Below, piece by piece: positions 15,896-25,609 of a DNA stretch of 64,000 nucleotides. The stretch is taken from NCBI RefSeq assembly GCF_001613505.1, contig NZ_BDCM01000015.1, positions 1 to 64,000 on the forward strand. Reading direction: 5' to 3'. The position numbers and the translations under genes were made by a program. The notes under the pieces were generated by a model, which ran no database searches, was not told the DNA's origin, and saw nothing but the letters and a program-made list of their open reading frames with translations. This DNA is from Nocardia mikamii NBRC 108933. Its GTDB lineage: Bacteria; Actinomycetota; Actinomycetes; Mycobacteriales; Mycobacteriaceae. Every line of letters starts with the position of its first letter. Within the stretch, counting starts at the first letter, position 1.

Positions 15896-18112
15896 ATGGC
15901 AGGCGTGCCTGAATTGTCGCTGACCGCCCGACTCAACCGCTCGGCCGCCGATGCCCGCCGGGGCGTGATCCGCTTGCATTCCGAAGCGCTCGCGGCGCTC
16001 GGATTGCGGGAGTGGGACGGGATCAGCGTGATCGGTTCCCGGCGCACGGCCGCGGTGGTCGGCCGGGCTCCCGGCGATACGCCCGCCGGAGTCGCCCTGC
16101 TCGACGATGTGACGCTGTCCAATGCCGGGGTGCGCGAGGACGGCGCGGTCGTCGTGGCCCCCGTGACGGTGTACGGGGCCCGGCACATCTCGGTGACCGG
16201 CTCGGCCGCGGCGATGGGCGCGATCGCGGAATCCACACTGCGGCAGGCGCTGCTCGGCAAGGTCGTCACCGTGGGTGACGCGGTGTCGTTGCTGCCCCGC
16301 GATCTGGGTCCGGGAACCAGTTCCGCCGCTGCGACACAAGCGCTTTCGCGCACCTTCGCGATCGCGTGGACCTCCGAACTGCTGACCGTGACCACCACCG
16401 ATCCCGCCGGCGGCCCGGTCAGTGTGCAGCCCAACAGCGCGGTGGTATGGGGTGTGGCGGCCCCGGCGGCGGATGCCTCGCACGATCCTCGGGGCGCGCT
16501 GGCGCCGAATCGTCCCGGCAGCCGGATGCTGGTGCGGGAGCGTCCGTCGGCCGTGCCGGTGGCGGATCTGGCGGGAGTGCGCGCGCCGGCGGCGAAATTG
16601 TCGGAATGGCTGAGCCTGGCGCTCGACGAACCGGAACTGCTGCGGACCCTCGGCGCCCCGCCGCATCTGGGCGTGCTCATCACCGGGCCCGCGGGCGCCG
16701 GTAAGGCGACACTGGCACGAGCCGTGTCGACACCGCGGCGCATCGTGGAACTGGACGGGCCCACGGTCGGGGCGTCCGAGAGCGGCACCCGGTTGCGCGA
16801 GGTCGGGCTCGCGGTCTCGGAAATATGTTCCGGCGCAGGCGGAGTCCTGCTGATCACCGATATCGACGCACTGCTTCCGGAGCAGCCGGAGCCGGTGGCG
16901 ACGCTCATTCTCGATCAGCTGCGCGCCGCGGTGGCCACCGCCGGCGTGGCCTTCCTGGCCACGACCTCTCGGCCCGCCGCGGTCGACAGCCGGCTGCGCG
17001 CACCGGACCTCTGCGACCGTGAGGTGGCGCTGACGCTGCCGACCGCGGCGGTCCGCGCGGAACTGCTCCAGCAACTGCTGCGCAAGGTACCCACCGAAGA
17101 TCTCGATCTCGACGTGATCGCCTCTCGCACACCGGGTTTCGTCGTCTCCGACCTCGCGGCGCTGTGCCGGGAGGCGGCACTGCGGGCGGCCTCGAGGGCC
17201 AGCCACGATCACACCGACCCCAAACTGACCCAGGCGGATCTGGTCGGCGCGCTGGAGGTGATCCGGCCGCTCTCACGGTCGGGCACGGAAGAACTCGCGA
17301 TCGGCAGCCTGAGCCTCGACGACGTCGGCGACATGACCGAAACCAAACAGGCGCTCACCGAGGCGGTGCTGTGGCCGCTGCGGCATCCGGATTCGTTCGC
17401 GCGCCTGGGTATCGACCCGCCGCGCGGAGTACTGCTGTACGGACCACCCGGCTGCGGCAAGACCTTCCTGGTGCGCGCGCTGGCCGGAAGCGGGCAGCTC
17501 AGCGTGCATGCGGTGAAGGGCGCCGAATTGATGGACAAATGGGTCGGGTCCTCCGAACGCGCGGTGCGCGAACTGTTCCAGCGGGCCCGCGACTCCGCCC
17601 CGTCGCTGATCTTCCTCGACGAGATCGACGCCCTCGCCCCTCGGCGCGGGCAGAGCACCGACTCCGGCGTCGGCGACCGCGTGGTCGCGGCCCTGCTCAC
17701 CGAACTGGACGGCGTGGAACCGCTGCGCGATGTGGTGGTCGTCGGCGCCACCAACCGGCCCGAGTTGATCGACCCCGCGCTGCTGCGGCCGGGACGGCTG
17801 GAGCGGTTGGTCTTCGTCCCGCCGCCGGACGCCGCCGCGCGCACCGACATCCTGCGCACCGCGAGTCGCTCGGTACCGCTGGGCGACGACGTGGATCTGG
17901 CCACATTGGCCGCCGACCTGAACGGTTATTCCGCGGCCGATTGCGCGGCGCTGTTGCGCGAGGCCGCGATGGCCGCCATGCGCCGCGATATGGATGTCGC
18001 CGCCATCGGCGCGCAGGATCTGGCGACGGCCCGCGACAGTGTGCGGCCCTCGCTCGACGCCGATCAGGTCGAATCATTGCGGCAGTACGCCGACCGGCGC
18101 GCGACCACCTGA
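15896..18112 (+). CDS. Cdc48/VAT-like tandem AAA ATPase
   Basis: A 738-residue cytosolic ATPase. Residues ~1-185 form the Cdc48-type N-domain (double-psi barrel) with the start LTARLNRSAADARRGVIRL. AAA domain D1 (~225-440) is degenerate: Walker A GPAGAGKA lacks Ser/Thr after the Lys, and Walker B reads LLITDID without Glu. D2 (~470-730) is intact: GPPGCGKT, LIFLDEID, sensor GATNRPELID and the arginine-finger stretch LLRPGRLERL. It likely unfolds or remodels protein substrates with D2 as motor. An internal GTG (15905) is an alternative start. The conserved placement after psd-pssA suggests a membrane-linked role, unproven. Confidence 0.92.
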   Translation: MAGVPELSLTARLNRSAADARRGVIRLHSEALAALGLREWDGISVIGSRRTAAVVGRAPGDTPAGVALLDDVTLSNAGVREDGAVVVAPVTVYGARHISVTGSAAAMGAIAESTLRQALLGKVVTVGDAVSLLPRDLGPGTSSAAATQALSRTFAIAWTSELLTVTTTDPAGGPVSVQPNSAVVWGVAAPAADASHDPRGALAPNRPGSRMLVRERPSAVPVADLAGVRAPAAKLSEWLSLALDEPELLRTLGAPPHLGVLITGPAGAGKATLARAVSTPRRIVELDGPTVGASESGTRLREVGLAVSEICSGAGGVLLITDIDALLPEQPEPVATLILDQLRAAVATAGVAFLATTSRPAAVDSRLRAPDLCDREVALTLPTAAVRAELLQQLLRKVPTEDLDLDVIASRTPGFVVSDLAALCREAALRAASRASHDHTDPKLTQADLVGALEVIRPLSRSGTEELAIGSLSLDDVGDMTETKQALTEAVLWPLRHPDSFARLGIDPPRGVLLYGPPGCGKTFLVRALAGSGQLSVHAVKGAELMDKWVGSSERAVRELFQRARDSAPSLIFLDEIDALAPRRGQSTDSGVGDRVVAALLTELDGVEPLRDVVVVGATNRPELIDPALLRPGRLERLVFVPPPDAAARTDILRTASRSVPLGDDVDLATLAADLNGYSAADCAALLREAAMAAMRRDMDVAAIGAQDLATARDSVRPSLDADQVESLRQYADRRATT

Positions 18113-18123
18113 TCCGTCGCGCG

Positions 18124-18169
18124 CCGGGGCCTGCCGACGGGAGCGCCCGATCCGGCAGGTCTGCCCCGG
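18124..18169 (+). terminator. possible nested stem-loop after the AAA ATPase
   Basis: Inverted pieces CCGGGGC / GCCCCGG enclose a second pair CTGCCG / CGGCAG. Imperfect but GC-rich, starting 12 bases past the stop codon; a plausible terminator. Confidence 0.4.
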
Positions 18170-18199
18170 TTCGACCCGGTTCGCAGGTATTTTCGGCTG

Positions 18200-19510
18200 G
18201 TGCGCACGCACCACGCGGTTCTGGAGATGATCACGGCGGCCCTGGCCACCCTGGTCGCCGGGCTGTCGTTGATGCTTCCCACCGGCTTTCGCTGGGCCTC
18301 GCAGACCTCGGTGCTGCAACTGGATATGCTCGCCGCCAGCCAGCCGCGAGCGATCGCCGTCGGCGCCATCGTCGCGCTGATCGTCGCGGTCTTCGCCACC
18401 ACCGTCAACCACGCCCTGGTCGCCTGGGGTACGGCGCTGTGCGGCGTGGTGACCATGTTCCTCGCCCACCTGCTGGCCGAAACCGGCGATCAGAGCATCG
18501 CGCCGGCCACATTGAATTATCTCGAAGCGCTCGCGGGCGGAATTCTGCTCGGCGGTATCGCGGTGGCGGTGCTGCGCGGCTGGTTCCAGGTGTTCGGCTG
18601 GACCCTGGGCGCGCTCGCGGCGGTGGTCTTCGGCCAGCTCGGCTCGACCTCGACGGGCACCGTGCGGGACGGGGTGATCAGCGCGCCGGGCTGGTCGACG
18701 AGGACGCTGCCGCCCCTGTGGCTGATCGTGGTCACACTCGTGCTCGTGATCGTCGGCATGGTCGTCAATCGCAAGCAGGACACGGTGGAGCGCCGCTCGG
18801 TCGAATTGCCCATGGCGCCGATCGTCGCGGGACTGACGTTCGTGATCGGCCGGCTGTTCAGCGCGGAATGGCTTTCCCGGCATGCCGACAGCACCGGAGG
18901 TATCGCGTTCGCCGCGACACTGACGGTGGCCGCGGCCCTACTGGCGGCGATTCTGCTGCCGCGGCGCGACGGTGTGTTGATCTTGCTGGCAGTCGCATTG
19001 TCGGCGGTCGGCGGAGCGCTGATACCGGGCCGGCTGCCGATGTGGTCGGTGGCGCCCCTGGTGGTGTTGATCGCACTGGGGCTGATCGCGGGATTCCGGC
19101 GCCCGATGCCGATGCTCGCCATGTCGACGTTGGCGGCGATGGCGCTGTACTGCGCGCTGGTCTCCGGGCATCGGATCCACGGTGGCGTGCAGGCCGCGGT
19201 GCTGAGCGGGCTGCTGGCGGCAGTGGCCGGCTACAGCTTCGGCAGTGCCGCACCGCGATACAACCCGACCCGGGTGCTCGGTGTGGCGATCATCTTCGTG
19301 CCGTCGGTGGTCACCGCCCTGCGCGATCACCTCGACCGGCCGCAGTGCGTCTCCGATCCCGGCCAGTGGTACCTGTGCCCGGCCCCGGCGATGAGCTCGG
19401 CGGCGCCCTATTGGACCGCGCTGGGAATCACCGTCGTCTGCGCGGCAGGCCTGACGGCGTTGCGCTCGTGGCGCAAACCGACCACCACGGAATCGGTAGC
19501 CGATATATAG
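18200..19510 (+). CDS. multi-pass membrane protein of unknown function
   Basis: A 436-residue integral membrane protein with about ten to twelve hydrophobic segments and short charged loops. No transporter or enzyme motif is recognisable. A polar loop after helix ~5 (STSTGTVRDGVISAPGW) and a Cys-containing loop near residue ~390 (RPQCVSDPGQWYLCPAP) probably face outside. The GTG at 18200 has no obvious ribosome site; ATG 18227 is an alternative. It ends 120 bases before the Mrp operon and could share its function, but nothing in the sequence shows this. Confidence 0.75.
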   Translation: MRTHHAVLEMITAALATLVAGLSLMLPTGFRWASQTSVLQLDMLAASQPRAIAVGAIVALIVAVFATTVNHALVAWGTALCGVVTMFLAHLLAETGDQSIAPATLNYLEALAGGILLGGIAVAVLRGWFQVFGWTLGALAAVVFGQLGSTSTGTVRDGVISAPGWSTRTLPPLWLIVVTLVLVIVGMVVNRKQDTVERRSVELPMAPIVAGLTFVIGRLFSAEWLSRHADSTGGIAFAATLTVAAALLAAILLPRRDGVLILLAVALSAVGGALIPGRLPMWSVAPLVVLIALGLIAGFRRPMPMLAMSTLAAMALYCALVSGHRIHGGVQAAVLSGLLAAVAGYSFGSAAPRYNPTRVLGVAIIFVPSVVTALRDHLDRPQCVSDPGQWYLCPAPAMSSAAPYWTALGITVVCAAGLTALRSWRKPTTTESVADI

Positions 19511-19629
19511 CCATCGCCTCTGGAAGGGCACGTTCCGGGCCGCGTCGGATTCGGCCGTGGCCACCGAAGTTCGGAGTCAGCAGTAGGATCGGGGCGCCCC
19601 CACCCCGCCGCCGACCGACGGAGTGACGT

Positions 19630-22470
19630 TTGCTCGCCATCCTGCTAGCCCATGCTTGTGCCGCCCTGCTCGCACCGCTCGCTGTGCGCGTATGGGGAAG
19701 GCGCGGGTTCTACCCGATCGCCCTGGCGCCCCTGGCCGGGCTGGTATGGGTCATCGCGAACTGGAACAGCGACACCGAAGTCCGGATCGCCTGGGCGCCG
19801 GAGATCCACATGAATCTGGATCTGCGTCTGGACAGCCTCGCCTCCATCATGTCGGTGCTGGTCCTGGGCGTGGGCGCGCTGGTATTGGCCTATTGCGCCG
19901 AATATTTCGACGACGACGATCGAGCCCGCCTGGGCATCTTCGCCGGCTATCTGGTGGCCTTCGCCGGGGCCATGTTCGGATTGGTCGTCAGCGACAACAT
20001 GCTGGTGCTGTTCACTTTCTGGGAGCTCACCACGGTGCTGTCGTTCCTGCTGGTGGGCCATCACGCCGAGCAGAGCACCGGCCGTCGCGCGGCATTGCAG
20101 GCGCTGCTGGTCACCGCCGCGGGCGGTTTGGCGATGCTGGTGGGCCTGGTCCTGCTCGGGCAGCGCTGTGACAGCTACCTGCTGTCGGATGTGGTGGCGC
20201 GGGCCGATCCGCACGACTGGTCGACCAATATCGCGGTGGTGCTGATCCTGATCGGCGCGCTGAGCAAATCGGCGATCGTGCCGCTGCACTTCTGGTTGCC
20301 CGGCGCGATGATCGCGCCCACCCCGGTGAGCGCCTATCTGCACGCCGCCGCGATGGTGAAGGCCGGTATCTACCTGGTCGCGCGGCTGGCTCCGGGGCTG
20401 GCCGAGGCGCCGGTGTGGCATCCGATCGTGCTCACGCTCGGGATCCTGTCGATGCTGCTGGCCGGCCTGCGGTCACTACAGGTCTACGACCTGAAACTGG
20501 TGCTCGCGTTCGGCACCGTGAGCCAACTCGGATTCCTGCTGGTACTGGTCGGCACCGGCACGCCGGAGGCGGCGCTGGCCGGTGCGGCGCTGCTGGTCGC
20601 GCACGCGCTGTTCAAGGGATGTCTGTTCATGGTGGTCGGCATCATCGATCACAGTGCGGGCACCCGCGATCTGCGCCGGCTCTCCGGAATCGGCCGGCGC
20701 GCGCCGGTGCTGTGCGCGGTCGCGACGATCGCCGCGCTGAGTATGGCCGCGATTCCGCCGCTGTTCGGATTCGTCGGCAAGGAAAGCGCTTTCGCGGCCG
20801 AACTGGACGCGGGCAATCTGAGCGCGCCGGTTCGGATCGCCGTCGCGATCGGCATCGTGCTCGGGTCGATGTTCACCGTCGGCTACAGCGCACGCATGGT
20901 GTGGGGTGCGTTCGGCACCACACGCGTCACCGAGGGCGTGCCCGAACCGGAACCGCCCTGGCATCGGCCGAGCGCGCTGTTCGTCGCGCCGCCGGCCGTG
21001 CTGGCCGCGGCCTCGCTGGCCGCCGGTCTCGCGTCGCCCTGGATGGACCGGCTGCTCTCGCCTTATGCCCGCACACTGGGTCCGCTGCAGGCGCATCTGG
21101 CGCTGTGGCACGGCTGGGGCACCCCGCTCACTCTGACCCTGATCGCCATCGCGTGCGGTCTGGTGCTGTTCGAGATCCGCGACCGGATCGGCGAATCGGT
21201 GAATCCACGCCTCGGCAACGCCGACCGGGTCTACGACGCCGTGCTGCGCGCGATGGATCAGCTGTCGCTGCGTATGACCGGTGCCACCCAGCGTGGTTCG
21301 CTGCCGCTGAACCAGGGTCTGATCCTGACCACGGTCGTGGTGCTGCCCTTGGCCGTGCTGTTCATCGGCGCGCGTTCACGTATCTCGGTGCGGGCGTGGG
21401 ACTCCTCACTGCAACTGGTGATCGCGTTGGTGATGGCGGCCATGGCCCTGGGCGCCACCGTCATGCGCAACCGGCTCGCCAGCGTGCTGTTCGTCGGTGT
21501 CACCGGCTACGGCTGCGGTGTGATCTTCGCCCTGCACGGCGCGCCGGATCTCGCCCTCACCCAATTCCTGGTCGAGACGCTGACTTTGGTGATCTTCGTG
21601 CTGGTGCTGCGGAAGTTCTCCGCCGAGATCGAACCCATCCGCACCGCCGCGCTGAAGGTGCGCCGCGCCATCTTGTCCGTGGCCGTCGGAGCCGCGGTGG
21701 TGATCGTGGCGGCGTTCGCCACCGCGGCCCGCAGCACGGAACCGATCTGGCATCGAATCCCTTCCGCGGCCTACAGTTTCGGCGGCGGGAAGAACGCGGT
21801 GAACGTTCTGCTCGTCGACATCCGGGCGTGGGACACCCTCGGTGAGATCTCGGTGCTGGTGGTCGCGGCCACCGGTGTCGCCTCGCTGATGTTCCGCAGC
21901 CGCCGATTCGGCACCCTGCCGCGCGTCTCCGAGGCCCCCGGCTATATCCCCGATCCGGAGCGGTCCTACTGGTTGCGGGCCAGTCCACTGGTCGCGCCGC
22001 GGGACCGGTCGATGGTGATGGCGATGACCACCCGGATGCTGTTCCCGACCATCATGGTGCTGTCGGCGTATTTCTTCTTCGCCGGGCACAACGCCCCGGG
22101 CGGCGGTTTCGCGGGCGGTCTCACCGCCGGATTGGCACTGGTCCTGCGCTATCTGGCCGGCGGCCGCTACGAACTGGCCGAGGCGCTGCCGGTCGACGCC
22201 GGACATGTGCTGGGCGCCGGGCTGGTGCTGTCGGCGGGCACCGCGACCGGATCGCTGCTGCTGGGCGCGCCGCCGCTGTCCTCGGCCATCATCGAGGTCA
22301 CGCTGCCGGTGCTCGGGCACATCAAATTCGTCACCGCGATGCTGTTCGACCTGGGCGTGTATCTGATCGTGGTGGGTCTGGTGCTGGATGTGCTGCGCAG
22401 CCTGGGCGCGCGCCTCGATATCGAATTCCTGGACGGCACGACGTCTTCGACGAAGGGAGGGATGCGATGA
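19630..22470 (+). CDS. mrpA: Na+/H+ antiporter subunit A fused to subunit B domain
   Basis: A 946-residue membrane protein, the largest subunit of the Mrp multi-subunit cation/proton antiporter. Residues ~1-500 are the proton-translocating NuoL/MnhA core (helix motif KSAIVPLHFWLPGAMIAPTPVSAYLHAA, with the key Lys and His). Residues ~560-760 are the MrpA C-terminal region, and ~775-940 form an MnhB domain (SAYFFFAGHNAPGGGFAGGL). The A-B fusion is usual in actinobacteria. Start is TTG 19630, preceded by GGAGTGACG. Its stop overlaps the ATG of mrpC; all six genes form one operon for Na+/pH homeostasis. Confidence 0.95.
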   Translation: MLAILLAHACAALLAPLAVRVWGRRGFYPIALAPLAGLVWVIANWNSDTEVRIAWAPEIHMNLDLRLDSLASIMSVLVLGVGALVLAYCAEYFDDDDRARLGIFAGYLVAFAGAMFGLVVSDNMLVLFTFWELTTVLSFLLVGHHAEQSTGRRAALQALLVTAAGGLAMLVGLVLLGQRCDSYLLSDVVARADPHDWSTNIAVVLILIGALSKSAIVPLHFWLPGAMIAPTPVSAYLHAAAMVKAGIYLVARLAPGLAEAPVWHPIVLTLGILSMLLAGLRSLQVYDLKLVLAFGTVSQLGFLLVLVGTGTPEAALAGAALLVAHALFKGCLFMVVGIIDHSAGTRDLRRLSGIGRRAPVLCAVATIAALSMAAIPPLFGFVGKESAFAAELDAGNLSAPVRIAVAIGIVLGSMFTVGYSARMVWGAFGTTRVTEGVPEPEPPWHRPSALFVAPPAVLAAASLAAGLASPWMDRLLSPYARTLGPLQAHLALWHGWGTPLTLTLIAIACGLVLFEIRDRIGESVNPRLGNADRVYDAVLRAMDQLSLRMTGATQRGSLPLNQGLILTTVVVLPLAVLFIGARSRISVRAWDSSLQLVIALVMAAMALGATVMRNRLASVLFVGVTGYGCGVIFALHGAPDLALTQFLVETLTLVIFVLVLRKFSAEIEPIRTAALKVRRAILSVAVGAAVVIVAAFATAARSTEPIWHRIPSAAYSFGGGKNAVNVLLVDIRAWDTLGEISVLVVAATGVASLMFRSRRFGTLPRVSEAPGYIPDPERSYWLRASPLVAPRDRSMVMAMTTRMLFPTIMVLSAYFFFAGHNAPGGGFAGGLTAGLALVLRYLAGGRYELAEALPVDAGHVLGAGLVLSAGTATGSLLLGAPPLSSAIIEVTLPVLGHIKFVTAMLFDLGVYLIVVGLVLDVLRSLGARLDIEFLDGTTSSTKGGMR

Positions 22471-22850
22471 GCGCGAACATCACCATGCTGGCCCTGATCG
22501 GGATCATGGTCGCCTGCGGGGTGTATCTGGTGCTCGAACGCGCGGTGTCGAAGATGCTGCTGGGATTGATCCTGTTCGGCAATGCGGTGAACCTGCTGAT
22601 CCTCACCATGAGCGGTCCGGACGGGCGGCCGCCGATACTCGGCGAATCGGATCGGCGACATCACGATCCGGCCGATCCGCTCGCACAGGCGATGATTCTC
22701 ACCTCGATCGTCATCACCATGGGTTTGGCCGCGTTCGTTCTCGCCCTGGCCTATCGGGCCTTCGCGCTGACCACCACGGAACAGGTCGAGGACGACCCCG
22801 AGGATGTGAAGGTCGCGGCGAAGCGCGAGGGCGAGGATCCCGAGCGATGA
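22467..22850 (+). CDS. mrpC: Na+/H+ antiporter subunit C
   Basis: A 127-residue NuoK-like subunit with three membrane helices (~5-25, ~30-50, ~75-97). The second holds the NuoK-type FGNAVNLLILT stretch. A charged cytosolic tail of ~25 residues follows. ATGA overlaps join it to mrpA upstream and mrpD downstream, so translation is coupled. Confidence 0.95.
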   Translation: MSANITMLALIGIMVACGVYLVLERAVSKMLLGLILFGNAVNLLILTMSGPDGRPPILGESDRRHHDPADPLAQAMILTSIVITMGLAAFVLALAYRAFALTTTEQVEDDPEDVKVAAKREGEDPER

Positions 22851-24463
22851 GCCCGTCTCCCGGTCTACTCCCCGCGCTCTGCCCCCTTCCGGTGCTGATT
22901 CCGCTGCTCACCGCGGCCGCGACCCTGATCGTGGGTCGTAAAGCGCGCGTGCAGCAGGCGATTTCGGTGGCGGCGTTGACGACGGTGGTCGCGATCTCCG
23001 GGGTGCTGCTGTACCTGGCCGACCGCGACGGCATGGGGGCGGTGCAGGTCGGCGGCTGGGAGACACCGATCGGCATCACGCTGGTGGTCGACCGGCTGTC
23101 GGCGGGCATGCTGCTGGTGTCGTCGATCGTGCTGCTCGCGGTGTTGATCTTCGCGGTCGGGCAGGGTATCAGCGACGGCACCGAACGCCAGCCGACCTCG
23201 ATCTTCCAGCCGACGTATCTGATTCTGAGCGCGGGCGTTTCGCTCGCCTTCCTGGCCGGTGACCTGTTCAATCTGTTCGTCGGATTCGAGGTACTGCTGG
23301 CCGCCTCGTTCGTCCTGCTCACGCTCGGCGCCAGCGCCGACCGGGTCCGGGCCGGGGTCTCGTATGTGATGGTGTCGATGGTGTCGTCGCTGATCTTCCT
23401 CACCGGCATCGCGGTGGCGTACGCGGCGACGGGCACCCTGAATCTGGCCGATATGTCGGTGCGGATGGGCACGGTGCCGCTGGGCGTGCGCGGCGCGATC
23501 TGTGCGGTGCTGCTGGTGGCTTTCGGCATCAAGGCCGCGGTGTTCCCGCTGTCGAACTGGCTGCCGGATTCGTATCCGACCGCGCCCGCACCCGTCACGG
23601 CCGTTTTCGCGGGCCTGCTGACGAAAGTCGGTGTGTACGCGATCATCCGGGTGCACTCGCTGTTGCTGCCGGCCGGCACTTTCGACAATGTGCTGCTGGT
23701 GTGCGGCCTGCTCACCATGGTGATCGGCATCCTGGGTGCGATCGCACAGAGCGATATCAAGCGTCTGCTGTCGTTCACCCTGGTCAGCCATATCGGCTAT
23801 CTGATGTTCGGGGTGGGGCTGAATTCCGTCGGCGGCACCACCGGCACGGTGTTCTATGTGGTGCACCACATTCTGGTCCAGACCACGCTGTTCCTGGTGG
23901 TGGGCCTGATCGAGCGGCAGGCCGGATCGGCGTCGCTGAGCCGATTGGGCGGTTTGCTGGCCGCGAGTCCGGCGCTGGCCCTGCTGTTCGGCATTCCGGC
24001 GCTGAATCTCGGTGGAATTCCGCCGTTTTCCGGATATATCGGCAAGGTGCGGCTGTTGCAGGCGGGTGCCGCCGACGGAAGCGCGCTGGCCTGGATGCTG
24101 ATCGCCGGCGCGGTGGTGACCAGCCTGCTCACGCTGTACGTCATGGCGCGGGTGTGGAGCAAAGCGTTCTGGCGGCCGCGCGTACAGGCCCCGGAGGGTG
24201 AGCTGGCCGACGCCGCTCCCTCGGCGCTCATCGACGAATCCACCGATGTGCTGTTCGACGACCGTGTCGACCCCGGCCGCATGCCCCGGCTGATGGTGGC
24301 TCCGACGGCGGCGTTGATCGTGGTCGGGGTCGCGTTGACGGTGTTCGCCGGCCCGATCCTGGGCATCTGCCAGCGCGCGGCCGAGGATCTCAACGATCCG
24401 CACCGATATCTGGACACCGTGCTCGGGCCGCCGGAGACGTGGCAGTCGGGAGGCCACCGATGA
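22847..24463 (+). CDS. mrpD: Na+/H+ antiporter subunit D
   Basis: A 538-residue proton-translocating subunit of the NuoM/NuoN type with ~14 helices. Conserved elements are FEVLLAASFVLLTLGA (helix with Glu), FGIKAAVFPLSNWLPDSYPTAPAPVTAVFAGLLTKVG split by its TM7 Lys, and the later SFTLVSHIGYL and HHILVQTTLF helices. It starts at the ATG overlapping the mrpC stop; the longer open frame upstream belongs to no protein. The C-terminal loop is acidic. Confidence 0.95.
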   Translation: MSPSPGLLPALCPLPVLIPLLTAAATLIVGRKARVQQAISVAALTTVVAISGVLLYLADRDGMGAVQVGGWETPIGITLVVDRLSAGMLLVSSIVLLAVLIFAVGQGISDGTERQPTSIFQPTYLILSAGVSLAFLAGDLFNLFVGFEVLLAASFVLLTLGASADRVRAGVSYVMVSMVSSLIFLTGIAVAYAATGTLNLADMSVRMGTVPLGVRGAICAVLLVAFGIKAAVFPLSNWLPDSYPTAPAPVTAVFAGLLTKVGVYAIIRVHSLLLPAGTFDNVLLVCGLLTMVIGILGAIAQSDIKRLLSFTLVSHIGYLMFGVGLNSVGGTTGTVFYVVHHILVQTTLFLVVGLIERQAGSASLSRLGGLLAASPALALLFGIPALNLGGIPPFSGYIGKVRLLQAGAADGSALAWMLIAGAVVTSLLTLYVMARVWSKAFWRPRVQAPEGELADAAPSALIDESTDVLFDDRVDPGRMPRLMVAPTAALIVVGVALTVFAGPILGICQRAAEDLNDPHRYLDTVLGPPETWQSGGHR

Positions 24464-24978
24464 CGCGGGAACGACTGGTCCGCATCGGCGTGCTGATCTG
24501 GCTCGCCGTCGTCTACACCGCGCTGTGGGGTAACGCCAGCGTCGCGAATCTGCTCGCCGGGCTGGTGGTCGGCATTCTGATCATGGTGCTGCTGCCGCTG
24601 CCGCGGGTGCCGGTGAACGGCGGGCTACGGGTGCTGCCGCTGCTCGAATTGATCATGCTCACCGCCTATTACGCGATCGAATCCAGTGTGCAGATCGCGT
24701 GGTTCGCGGTACGCCCGGCCGGTGCGCCGGTCTCGGGTGTGCTGCGGGTGCGGCTCGCGATCGACTCGGATCTGGTGATGGTGCTGTGCGCCGACGTGCT
24801 CAATCTGATCCCCGGCACGATGGTGCTGGAGCTGGACCGGGTAGCCGGGGTGGCGTGGGTGCACGTACTCGACGTCGGCAGCGACGACGCGGTCGAGAAG
24901 TTCTACTACATCACCCGCCGCTTGGAGGGCCTGCTGATCAGGGCCTTCGAAGGCAAGAAACAGGAGGTAGATTCATGA
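24460..24978 (+). CDS. mrpE: Na+/H+ antiporter subunit E
   Basis: A 172-residue MnhE subunit: two or three N-terminal hydrophobic segments, then a cytosolic domain with the family signature LCADVLNLIPGTMVLELD and the later HVLDVGSDDAVEKFY. ATG 24460 overlaps the mrpD stop and follows GGGAGG. In the complex MrpE is needed for assembly of the antiporter. Confidence 0.94.
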   Translation: MTRERLVRIGVLIWLAVVYTALWGNASVANLLAGLVVGILIMVLLPLPRVPVNGGLRVLPLLELIMLTAYYAIESSVQIAWFAVRPAGAPVSGVLRVRLAIDSDLVMVLCADVLNLIPGTMVLELDRVAGVAWVHVLDVGSDDAVEKFYYITRRLEGLLIRAFEGKKQEVDS

Positions 24979-25235
24979 CCTTTGTCGCGATCGTGGCGGG
25001 CGTGCTCCTGGCGGCCGCCGCGGCTTTCACCTCCTTCCGGGTGCTGGCCGGTCCCGGCACGCTGGACCGGGTGGTCGGCATCGATTCGCTGGTCGGCATC
25101 GCCGCGGCGGGTTTGGCGGTGTGGGCCGCCTACAGCGACGACACCACGGTGGTGCCCGGCATCGTCGCGCTGTCGCTGGTCGGCTTCCTGGGGTCGGCCG
25201 CGGTCACGCGTTTCCGGGTGCGGGACGACACATGA
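24975..25235 (+). CDS. mrpF: Na+/H+ antiporter subunit F
   Basis: An 86-residue subunit with three helices. The core signature FRVLAGPGTLDRVVGID (~20-38) with its conserved Asp is diagnostic for MrpF/PhaF. It overlaps mrpE by an ATGA, with AGGAGG just upstream, and overlaps mrpG downstream. Confidence 0.95.
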   Translation: MTFVAIVAGVLLAAAAAFTSFRVLAGPGTLDRVVGIDSLVGIAAAGLAVWAAYSDDTTVVPGIVALSLVGFLGSAAVTRFRVRDDT

Positions 25236-25588
25236 GCGGCCTCTTCCATTCCGCGCTGATCTGGTTGTCGTACGGGACCATCCTGCTCGGGGCATTCCTC
25301 GCCGCCACCGCCGCGGTGGCGATCGTGCGCTTCCCCGACACCCTCTCGCGCATGCACGCGGCGACGAAACCTCAGGTCGTCGGCCTGATCCTGATGCTGA
25401 TCGGTTCGGCGATCCAGCTGCGCGGCCATCCCAATGTCTGGATGCTGGTGCTCGTCGGCCTGTTCACACTCGTCACCGCACCGGCCATCGCCCACCTGGT
25501 CGGCCGGACGGCCTATCGGGAGCAACGCCACCGCGACGGGCTGCTGCTGATCAACGAACTGGGTGACGAGGACCTTCCCGACGAATGA
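25232..25588 (+). CDS. mrpG: Na+/H+ antiporter subunit G
   Basis: A 118-residue last subunit of the operon, with three helices and the MnhG signature VRFPDTLSRMHAATKPQ (~30-47). The C-terminal cytosolic tail ends in an acidic GDEDLPDE. It converges with the PAP2 gene, whose stop codon is only ~20 bases away; no stem-loop is visible in that gap. Confidence 0.95.
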   Translation: MSGLFHSALIWLSYGTILLGAFLAATAAVAIVRFPDTLSRMHAATKPQVVGLILMLIGSAIQLRGHPNVWMLVLVGLFTLVTAPAIAHLVGRTAYREQRHRDGLLLINELGDEDLPDE

Positions 25589-25609
25589 CGACGCGACGGC
25601 CGAACACCG

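Noticed and set aside
15065..17212. 715-codon minus-strand frame across pssA and the AAA ATPase
   Set aside because: It lies opposite two well-supported genes, is rich in Arg/Gly/His, and has no motif.
22865..24457. 530-codon minus-strand frame opposite mrpD
   Set aside because: Its His/Gln/Arg-rich composition is typical of antisense GC-rich frames, and mrpD is unambiguous.
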